NCBI GenBank assembly: GCA_003242505.1
Contig: QGUP01000131.1
Location: forward strand, 1 to 6,016
Source of the DNA: Bacillota bacterium
GTDB taxonomy: Bacteria; Bacillota; Sulfobacillia; Symbiobacteriales; ZC4RG38
Reading direction: 5' to 3'
Length of the DNA stretch: 6,016 nt
Shown here: in pieces, positions 1 through 6,016 of the stretch
Position numbering within the stretch: position 1 is the stretch's first letter
Layout of the letters: every line of letters starts with the position of its first letter
Made by a program: the position numbers and the translations under genes
Notes under the pieces: model-generated
Databases searched by the model: none
Seen by the model: only the letters and a program-made list of their open reading frames with translations
What the model was told of the DNA's origin: nothing

Positions 1-122
1 TGGTCTTGCCACCATCCCCGCGGTTTTGGTTGTTTTGGCGGCTAATCCAACCAATTCGCGGGATATGGTGGCTTTCCTGTTCTACGCTCCAGGTTTCACT
101 GGCTTACGGGGATTTCGCAACA
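1..122. mobile_element. End of a probable insertion element, partial at left edge
   Basis: This segment is about 53% GC by direct count, against about 70% for the rest of the window, and it begins exactly where an otherwise well-conserved thiamine-enzyme reading frame stops matching its family. Read on the minus strand, the boundary is CCGGGGG followed by TGTTGCGAAATCCCCGTAAG, which has the look of an insertion-sequence tip. The edge could lie a few bases either way because of the G run at 123-127. A minus-strand frame is open from about position 81 to the window edge and contains ATG at 15-13 reading MVARP, which could be the start of a transposase running out of the window, but too little is visible to tell. 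No family is assigned. The other end and the target duplication are outside the window, so a rearrangement or assembly join is also possible. Confidence 0.55.
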
Positions 123-1304
123 CCCCCGGATGACGTAGGCCGCGGTGGCCACAAAGTCCCCGCCGTCGCCGATGACCGTCGCCCGGTCCGGGAGCCACTG
201 GTCGATCTCCCGGGCGAGGCGCAGGGGATCCACCGGGCTTGCCCCGGAGGTGAGGCCGGGCTCCATCCGCCGGAGCCGCGCCGCCTCCTCCTCCCGGAGC
301 CGGTCGAGCCACGCCTCCCGGGCCGCCGGGTCCCGGGGAGCGCACCCCGCCTCCAGGAGCTGCCGGAAGAAGGTCCCCGGGTCCGCGGCCACCCCCACCG
401 CCGGCGTCCGGTTCCGGCCGGGTTCCGCCGGGTCCAGGTCCACCTGGATCAGCCGGGCGTCGGGAGCGATGCTATGGCCGTACTGGAGCCGGAAGTCCAA
501 GGGAGTGCCCGCCACCAGGACCAGGTCCGCCTCCCGGAGGGCAAGCTTCCGGGAGTGCAGGAAGCCGGCGCCGGGGATCCCCCGGGCGAGGCCGCTGGCG
601 TAGACCGGCACCAGGGCCGCCTGGGCGAACTCCGCCAGGGCCTGCCAGTCCGGGCTCCACCGGATCTGGCTTCCCACCAGCACCGCCGGCCGCCGGGCCT
701 CCCGGAGGAGGGCCGCGGCGGCCTCCACCTGGGCCGATGGCGCGGGCGCCGCCGGCCGGTCCGGGGCGGGGTCCCAGAGGGGCGCCTGGGACTCCTCGAC
801 CAGGTTCATCAGCACGTCCAGGGGGATCTCCACGTAGACGGGCCCGGGCACCCCGGCCAGGGCCCGGCGGAAGGCCAGGTGGATCCACTCGGGGAGCCGG
901 GCGGTCTCCTGGACCTGGACCGCCCACTTGGTCACCGGCCGCATGAGGGAAAGGGTGTCCATCTCCTGGAGGCTCCCCCGGCCGGCCGCGGCCAGGGGCC
1001 CCTGGCCGCCGATGACCACCATGGGGCTCTGGGCCCGGAGGGCGGTGGCCACCGCGGTCACCGCGTTGGTCACCCCGGGGCCGGCGGTGACGATGGCCAC
1101 CCCGGGCCGGCCGGTGAGCCGCCCCCAGGCGTCCGCCGCGAAGGCCGCGGCCTGCTCGTGCCGGGTGTCCACCACCCGGATCCCCAGGTCCAGGCAGCCG
1201 TCGTAGATGCCCATCACGTGGCCGCCGCAGAGGGTGAAGACCACCTTCGCCCCCTCCCGGTGCAGCTGCCGGGCGACCAGATGGCCGCCGCTCACCATCC
1301 CCAT
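96..1304 (-). pseudogene. ThDP-dependent 2-hydroxyacyl-CoA lyase/acetolactate synthase-like enzyme, truncated by insertion
   Basis: The 402-residue frame belongs to the ThDP enzyme family (acetolactate synthase, oxalyl-CoA decarboxylase, 2-hydroxyacyl-CoA lyase), whose members usually have about 550 residues. The N-terminal pyrimidine-binding domain spans roughly 5-165, with the catalytic glutamate at about residue 50 in DTRHEQ followed by TAGPGVTNAVTA. The central domain spans roughly 190-320 and includes GTPLDFRLQYG and QVDLDP. The C-terminal domain starts near 360 and reaches only VIGDGGDFVATAAYVIR. After about residue 393 the frame reads GCCEIPVSQ and stops at 96-98, inside sequence of different composition. 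The ThDP-Mg motif (GDG followed by an Asn/Asp about 25 residues on) and the rest of that domain are missing. From memory, GGH, GIRVVDTRHE, TAGPGVTN and ADGGDFV-type strings look closest to human ILVBL/HACL2, so a hydroxyacyl-CoA lyase is favoured over true acetolactate synthase. ATG 1304 is chosen because GGGAGGG ends six bases before it. ATG 1298 and TTG 1331 are alternatives. The gene follows the acyl-CoA ligase by 91 bases. Confidence 0.85.
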
Positions 1305-1307
1305 CGG

Positions 1308-1331
1308 CATCCCTCCCAACATCCCTCCCAA
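1308..1331 (-). repeat. Perfect 12-bp tandem repeat doubling the ribosome site and ATG
   Basis: On the minus strand TTGGGAGGGATG occurs twice in a row immediately before the chosen start of the ThDP enzyme gene. Each copy carries a GGGAGGG Shine-Dalgarno-like core and an ATG, and all the ATGs at 1322, 1310, 1304 and 1298 are in the same frame. The second copy places its GGAGGG at a normal distance (six bases) from ATG 1304. The first copy is correctly spaced only for codons inside the second copy. Because the unit is a multiple of three, gain or loss of a copy would keep the frame. Confidence 0.8.
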
Positions 1332-1335
1332 CGGT

Positions 1336-1377
1336 CAGGGGGCCCGGGTCCCCCCTCGCCTCGGCCCCGGGCCCCTG
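1336..1377 (-). repeat. GC-rich inverted repeat upstream of the ThDP enzyme gene
   Basis: The arms are CAGGGGGCCCGGG (1336-1348) and CCCGGGCCCCTG (1366-1377). They pair along their whole length with one bulged G, around a 17-base loop. The structure lies just before the ribosome site of the ThDP enzyme gene and just after a second hairpin at the ligase stop. It has no T-tract on either strand, so it is not a standard intrinsic terminator. It could affect read-through, mRNA stability or access to the downstream ribosome site. Confidence 0.65.
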
Positions 1378-1381
1378 GATC

Positions 1382-1405
1382 GGGGGCCTGCTTCCTCAGG
1401 CCCCC
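1382..1405 (-). repeat. Perfect 9-bp hairpin spanning the acyl-CoA ligase stop codon
   Basis: GGGGGCCTG (1382-1390) and CAGGCCCCC (1397-1405) are perfectly complementary around a six-base loop. The TGA stop of the acyl-CoA ligase gene (1398-1396) straddles the edge of one arm and the loop. No T-run follows on the minus strand, where CGATCCAGGGG comes next, so a U-tract terminator is not supported. A 3'-end stabilising structure between two operon genes is the more cautious reading. Confidence 0.7.
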
Positions 1406-3012
1406 CGGCGCCGCTCCTCCTCCACCAGCAGCCGGCGCAGGACCTTCCCCACGTTGCTCTTGGGGAGGCTTGACCGGAACTCCACCTCCCGGGGCACCTT
1501 GTACCCCGCCAGCCGCTGCCGGCAATACGCCTGAAGCTCCTCCCCGGTCACCTGGTGGCCGGGCTTGAGCACCACGTAGGCCTTCACCCGCTCCCCCTGG
1601 TAGGGGTCGGGAACCCCGGCCACGCAGGCCTCGGCCACCGCCGGGTGCTCGTAGAGGACCTCCTCTACCTCCCGGGGGTAGACGTTGAACCCGGAGACGA
1701 TGATCATGTCCTTCTTCCGGTCGACGATGTAGAAGTAGCCGTCCTCATCCATCCAGGCGAGGTCGCCGGTGTAGAGCCACCCGTCCCGGAGGGCGTTGCG
1801 GGTCTCCTCGGGCATCTGCCAGTAGCCCACCATCACCTGGGGCCCCCGGACCCGCAGCTCCCCGATCTCCCCGGGGGGCAGCACCCGGGTGCCGGTCTCC
1901 ACGTCGACGATCTCCGCGTCGGTGTCCGGCAGGGGGATGCCGATGGAGCCGGGCTTGCGGAGGCCCCCCACCGGGTTGGAGTGGGTGACCGGCGAGGCTT
2001 CGGAGAGGCCGTACCCCTCGACGATCTGGGCCCCGGTCCGGGCCTCGAAGGCCTGGAGGATCTCCAGGGGCAGGGGCGCGGCCCCGGAGTTGCAGAGCCG
2101 GATGGAGTCGAGGCCATACTTGTCGGCGTCCGGGAACTGGTTGACCGCGGCGTACAGCGTCGGCACCCCGGGGAAGGAGGTGGGCCGGGTCTCCCGGATG
2201 GTCTCCATCAGTTCCTGCAGGTCCAGCCGGGGGAGAAGGATAAGCTCCGCACCCCGGATGAGCGCCTGGTTCATGCAGACGGTCATGCCGTAGGAGTGGA
2301 AGAGGGGCAGGATGGCCAGGACCCGCTCCTCCCCGGGGCCCAGGGCGACGGGTTTGACCCACTCCTGAAGGGCGATGGCATTGGCCACCAGGTTGGCGTG
2401 GGTGAGCATCGCCCCCTTGCTCACCCCGGTGGTGCCGCCGGTGTACTGGAGGACCGCCACGTCCCCGGGCCGGACCTCGACGGCCGGCGGCTCCGGCGGC
2501 GCCGCGGCCAGAAGCGCCTCGAGGCGCCGGGCCTCGGGGCCCAGGTCCGCCGACCCGCCCAGGGAGGCCACGACGACCCGGCGCAGGGGCGTGCTCTCCA
2601 GCACCGCCTGCACCTTGGGGTAGAGAAGGTCCGCCACCACGATGGTCTCCGCCCCGGCGTTGGTGACCAGGTACTGGAGTTCCCGCTCGGTGTAGAGCGG
2701 GTTGACCTGGGCCACCACGGCGCCGGCCATCAGGGTGCCGTAGTAGGCGATGACGTACTGGGGGCAGTTGGGCAGCATCAGCGCCACCCGGTCTCCCGGC
2801 TGCACCCCCAGGTCCGCCAGGGCCCGGGCCATCGCCCGCACCTGGTGCCACAGCTCGCCGTACCGGAGCCGCCACCCGTAGAAGCGGATGGCCGGCAGCT
2901 CCGGGTACCGGGTGGCGGTCTCCTCCACAAGCCGGTGCAGGGGTACCTCGGGGTACTCCAGGGTCGCCCGGACCCCCGGGGCGTAATGGCGCAGCCACGG
3001 CCTCTCGGACAT
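1396..3012 (-). CDS. Long-chain fatty-acid-CoA ligase-like AMP-forming acyl-CoA synthetase
   Basis: This 538-residue protein is a complete member of the ANL (AMP-forming) superfamily. It would activate a carboxylic acid with ATP to an acyl-adenylate and then transfer it to coenzyme A in the cytoplasm. The signature motifs are intact and in order: the phosphate-binding loop YTGGTTGVSKG at 190-200, GYGLSEAS at 333-340, YTGD at 414-417 with the ATP-ribose aspartate, the hinge segment DRKKDMIIVSGFNVYPREVE from 431, and the adenylation lysine in PKSNVGKVLRR at about K523. The length and the GFNVYPREVEEVL string fit FadD-like medium/long-chain ligases, but the acyl substrate cannot be read from sequence. 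ATG 3012 is preferred because AGGGAGGGGG lies at 3030-3021 just upstream and homology-like sequence begins there. The frame remains open to 3246, but that extension translates the T-tract of a terminator. The gene is followed by the interrupted ThDP lyase-like gene, which suggests the two shared a pathway. Confidence 0.92.
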   Translation of the reverse strand: MSERPWLRHYAPGVRATLEYPEVPLHRLVEETATRYPELPAIRFYGWRLRYGELWHQVRAMARALADLGVQPGDRVALMLPNCPQYVIAYYGTLMAGAVVAQVNPLYTERELQYLVTNAGAETIVVADLLYPKVQAVLESTPLRRVVVASLGGSADLGPEARRLEALLAAAPPEPPAVEVRPGDVAVLQYTGGTTGVSKGAMLTHANLVANAIALQEWVKPVALGPGEERVLAILPLFHSYGMTVCMNQALIRGAELILLPRLDLQELMETIRETRPTSFPGVPTLYAAVNQFPDADKYGLDSIRLCNSGAAPLPLEILQAFEARTGAQIVEGYGLSEASPVTHSNPVGGLRKPGSIGIPLPDTDAEIVDVETGTRVLPPGEIGELRVRGPQVMVGYWQMPEETRNALRDGWLYTGDLAWMDEDGYFYIVDRKKDMIIVSGFNVYPREVEEVLYEHPAVAEACVAGVPDPYQGERVKAYVVLKPGHQVTGEELQAYCRQRLAGYKVPREVEFRSSLPKSNVGKVLRRLLVEEERRRGA

Positions 3013-3226
3013 CGGCTGATCCCCCTCCCTTGACGTCCTCCACGCCACTGCCTGTCCCGCCGCAACGAGCCATCGTCCACGGAAAGCTGTTGATCCATTT
3101 ATACAAACTCTCCATTTCTTCCTTCCTGCTAAAATAGAATGATGTATCGGGTGCCGGGAGTGGACAGGCCGAGAGAAGAGGCGGCCGGCCCGGGGCGCCA
3201 GAGCCCGCGGTCCTCGGCCGTGCTGC
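3013..3226 (-). other. Intergenic leader before the acyl-CoA ligase with an AT-rich island
   Basis: No convincing gene is visible between the terminator and the ligase. The segment from about 3089 to 3145 is unusually AT-rich for this DNA and contains, on the minus strand, TATAAA at 3103-3098, a five-of-six match to a -10 box. No TTGACA-like hexamer lies 16-18 bases further upstream, where the sequence is GGAAGG-like. A second weak candidate is TATTTT near 3135. The location, downstream of a terminator and about 85 bases before the ligase start, is where a promoter for the ligase and lyase pair would be expected, so a promoter here is likely although its exact boxes are uncertain. The short open frames crossing this region have no ribosome site or recognisable protein. 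Confidence 0.35.
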
Positions 3227-3251
3227 AAAAAAAAGAAAAGCGGCACCGCCG
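3227..3251 (-). terminator. Probable intrinsic terminator after the small membrane protein gene
   Basis: Read on the minus strand, CGGC-GGT-GCCG (3251-3241) forms a short all-GC stem and is followed directly by CTTTTCTTTTTTTT (3240-3227). The stem is only four base pairs, short for an intrinsic terminator, but the T-tract is very strong and is the only such run in this GC-rich window. It lies about 57 bases beyond the stop at 3308, and would separate the upstream genes from the acyl-CoA ligase unit. Confidence 0.6.
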
Positions 3252-3307
3252 GGTTGAGAGGCTACGGCGAGCCGTTCAACAAGTGCCCTTTTCGGGCCGC
3301 GTCCGGG

Positions 3308-3511
3308 TCACACCCGGGGGACCCGCTCTCCGAAGCGCCAGCGGAGCAGGTTGTAGACCACGACGGCAGAGATGAAGCTCACCGCGAGGTAGTAGCGTTC
3401 CGGGTGCTCGATGGGGAACCGGTGGAGGAGCCAGGTCCCAGCCCACGGCCCGACACCGTACACGAGGAGAACGGTCCCGAGAAACGCCAGAAACCCGAGG
3501 ACAGGCCGCAT
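3308..3511 (-). CDS. Small protein of unknown function with two predicted membrane segments
   Basis: I do not recognise a family for this 67-residue protein. Two hydrophobic stretches are visible: about residues 4-29, from VLGFLAFLGTVLLVYGVG through WLL, and about 41-56, YLAVSFISAVVVYNLL. The linker HRFPIEHPERYY between them is polar, and the C-terminal tail RWRFGERVPRV is basic. This suggests a small inner-membrane hairpin protein with its arginine-rich tail in the cytoplasm. ATG 3511 is chosen because GGAGGAGGG lies eight bases upstream. GTG 3517 is possible, and the frame stays open to ATG 3646, but that extension is low-complexity and lacks a ribosome site. The gene is 170 bases downstream of the 96-aa gene and is followed by a terminator. 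Its reality rests on the membrane segments, the ribosome site and its placement. Confidence 0.68.
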   Translation of the reverse strand: MRPVLGFLAFLGTVLLVYGVGPWAGTWLLHRFPIEHPERYYLAVSFISAVVVYNLLRWRFGERVPRV

Positions 3512-3681
3512 CCCCACGCCCTCCTCCTGCCACGCCCTCCTCCGACCACTCCCACCAGCGGGCCTCCGTGACCCCATGGTGACCGGGGGGACCATCGCCA
3601 GGCCCAGGCCAGACGCACCGCCAGAGCAGGAGCCTTGTTTTCTCATTCTTCGTTAGAGTACGCAACTCCTGCCCCGGCCGG

Positions 3682-3972
3682 TCAGCCCGCCGGCCCTCCG
3701 CCCAGCCGGCGGAAGCTCCGGAGCCAGAGGCCCCGGGGGTCCCGGTTGACCCGGAACTCCAACAGGACCCCCTCCGGGACCTGGCGGTACAGTTCGTAGG
3801 CGTCCACCAGCAGGTCCCACTCCTCCGTTCCGGACAACACCCGGAGCCGGTAGAACCCGCCGCCGTGGATGATATTGGGCCGGATGTAGCCCTCCTTCCG
3901 CACCACGACCCCCCGGCGGCGCTCCCCCAGGATGCGCCCGAGCCACCCCAGCCGCCTGAGCCACCCCAGCAA
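3682..3972 (-). CDS. Conserved-looking 96-aa basic protein of unknown function
   Basis: The product is not assigned. The first 20 residues, MLGWLRRLGWLGRILGERRR, form a tryptophan, leucine and arginine-rich amphipathic segment that could bind a membrane surface or nucleic acid. From about 21 to 90 the pattern is strand-like: GVVVRKEGYIRPN, then GGGFYRLRVLSG, EEWDLLVDAYELYRQV, and EGVLLEFRVNRDPRGLWLRSF. This reads as a small beta-barrel-like fold, loosely reminiscent of small bacterial DUF domains of the GVV...YRLRV...VEG type, but that is only a visual resemblance. The start is TTG 3972, chosen because AAAGGAGGTG at 3988-3979 is an almost perfect ribosome site seven bases upstream. The same frame runs open to 4206 through repeat-rich sequence that reads as a low-complexity Pro/Gly/Arg tail and is unlikely to be translated. 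The gene follows aspS by about 280 bases on the same strand. Confidence 0.72.
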   Translation of the reverse strand: MLGWLRRLGWLGRILGERRRGVVVRKEGYIRPNIIHGGGFYRLRVLSGTEEWDLLVDAYELYRQVPEGVLLEFRVNRDPRGLWLRSFRRLGGGPAG

Positions 3973-3978
3973 GGCCGC

Positions 3979-3988
3979 CACCTCCTTT
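3979..3988 (-). promoter_or_regulatory. Near-perfect ribosome binding site fixing a TTG start
   Basis: AAAGGAGGTG on the minus strand matches the anti-Shine-Dalgarno sequence almost completely, with seven bases between GGAGGT and TTG 3972. It is the strongest ribosome site in the window. It decides the start of the 96-aa gene against the longer open frame, since no ATG or GTG lies at a suitable distance. Confidence 0.75.
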
Positions 3989-3991
3989 CGA

Positions 3992-4035
3992 TGCGAGGGG
4001 AGCACCGGCCGCGTGCAAGGGGAGCACCGGCCACC
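3992..4035. repeat. Two-copy 22-bp tandem repeat
   Basis: Two adjacent 22-base units, 3992-4013 and 4014-4035, share the core GGGGAGCACCGGCC and differ at three positions by direct alignment. They lie immediately upstream of the ribosome site of the 96-aa gene, inside the repeat-rich aspS downstream spacer. No function can be read from them. A slippage duplication or an operator-like pair are both possible. Confidence 0.7.
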
Positions 4036-4049
4036 CCGCCCGCGGCCCG

Positions 4050-4100
4050 CGCCCGGGGCAGCCCCCGGGGGATCCCTCCCCGGCGGTGCTGCCCCGGGCG
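4050..4100. repeat. Nested palindrome: 13-bp perfect inverted repeat with an inner hairpin
   Basis: The outer arms CGCCCGGGGCAGC (4050-4062) and GCTGCCCCGGGCG (4088-4100) are perfect reverse complements separated by 25 bases. Within that loop, CCGGGG (4065-4070) pairs with CCCCGG (4078-4083), giving a two-tier structure that could form on either strand. No T-tract follows on the minus strand, so a classical terminator is not supported, although so stable a structure downstream of aspS could still cause pausing or protect the 3' end of its mRNA. It could also be a member of a dispersed intergenic palindrome family. Confidence 0.75.
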
Positions 4101-4114
4101 GCGTTGTTCGGCCC

Positions 4115-4253
4115 CAGGTCCCGGGCTGCGTCGCCCGGACCCCAGGCCCCGGGCCCGTGCCGGGCCTACTGCCGGGCCTGAGGTCCTGGATCGGCTCCCG
4201 CGCCACAGGCCCTGGGCCCAGTCCCCGGCCTCAGGCCCCGGGCCGTGCCGGAC

Positions 4254-4268
<15 letters not shown>
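4115..4268. repeat. Degenerate direct repeats including a second copy of the aspS 3' end
   Basis: Units beginning CAGGCCCCGGGCC or a variant occur at 4115, 4143, 4206 and 4232 on the plus strand. The two best copies, 4143-4180 and 4232-4268, match at 33 of 38 aligned positions with a single one-base gap. The copy at 4232-4268 contains the last four sense codons and the TAA stop of aspS. The other copy has TAG at the corresponding place. In addition GGGCCTGAGG (4174-4183) and CCTCAGGCCC (4229-4238) form a 10-bp perfect inverted repeat across the interval. Together with the neighbouring repeats, this explains most of the spacer between aspS and the 96-aa gene. Confidence 0.65.

Positions 4269-6016
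<1,748 letters not shown>

Noticed and set aside
2..130. Plus-strand open stretch reading GLATIPAVLVVLAANP, possibly the end of a transposase
   Set aside because: It is only about 43 codons with no recognisable motif, and more than one frame is open here, so coding on the plus strand cannot be supported.
6..1568. Plus-strand open frame of 520 codons across the lyase gene
   Set aside because: It is antisense to a frame with clear ThDP enzyme motifs, and its translation is Gly/Pro/Arg-rich low complexity, the usual shadow of high-GC coding DNA.
1555..3033. Plus-strand open frame of 492 codons across the ligase gene
   Set aside because: It is antisense to the ANL-family ligase with all its motifs intact. 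The translation has no recognisable domain and is rich in Gly, Val, His and Pro.
1745..3115. Second minus-strand frame starting MESLYKW
   Set aside because: It overlaps the ligase gene in another frame and becomes Pro/Gly/Arg-rich at once. There is no plausible protein.
3013..3246. N-terminal extension of the ligase to 3246
   Set aside because: The extension translates the terminator T-tract (LFFFLQ) and unconserved sequence, while ATG 3012 has a ribosome site and the family-like N-terminus.
3574..3600. ATGGT/ACCAT inverted repeat considered as a terminator of the 96-aa gene
   Set aside because: The stem is five base pairs with a large loop and no T-tract on the minus strand.
3512..3646. 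Longer start for the 67-aa membrane protein at 3646
   Set aside because: There is no ribosome site before 3646, and the added residues are low-complexity and hydrophilic, unlike the membrane protein body.
3973..4206. Longer start for the 96-aa protein at 4206
   Set aside because: The extension runs through the repeats and palindrome and reads as Pro/Gly/Arg tracts. The strong ribosome site points to TTG 3972.

Overview
The window is about 70% GC except for roughly the first 120 bases. All five recognisable genes lie on the minus strand, so transcription runs from the right edge to the left. Strong AGGAGG-type ribosome sites, a TTG start and a bacterial-type aspartyl-tRNA synthetase suggest a GC-rich bacterium, perhaps a GC-rich Bacillota lineage of the Symbiobacterium/Thermaerobacter kind. 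That placement is only an impression from composition and protein style.

Layout in transcription order: (1) aspS, aspartyl-tRNA synthetase, fills 4254-6016 and is cut by the right edge just after its N-terminus. (2) A GC-rich spacer of about 280 bases follows. It is packed with short direct and inverted repeats, including a second, degenerate copy of the aspS 3' end and a 13-bp perfect inverted repeat with a smaller hairpin nested inside. (3) An unrecognised 96-aa basic protein starts at a TTG behind a near-perfect ribosome site (3682-3972). (4) A 67-aa protein with two predicted membrane segments (3308-3511) is followed by a short hairpin plus T-tract terminator. (5) A complete FadD-like acyl-CoA ligase (1396-3012) comes next. 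(6) After a 91-base hairpin-rich gap comes a thiamine-diphosphate enzyme resembling human ILVBL/HACL2 and acetolactate synthase. (7) Its frame breaks at about residue 393, where the sequence changes to a 53% GC segment that looks like the end of an insertion element running off the left edge.

The ligase and the ThDP enzyme probably formed one operon. The context fits an acyl-CoA ligase supplying a 2-hydroxyacyl-CoA lyase type enzyme, as in alpha-oxidation-like chain shortening, but this is inference. The lyase is interrupted before the half that binds the diphosphate metal site, so the pair is probably not functional as it stands unless the missing half is made some other way. aspS is housekeeping. 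The two small genes between aspS and the ligase have no function I can assign.

I found no CRISPR array, tRNA, rRNA or phage gene. The points most worth a second look are the insertion junction, the duplicated aspS terminus, the nested palindrome and the tandem repeat that doubles the ribosome site and start codon of the lyase gene.
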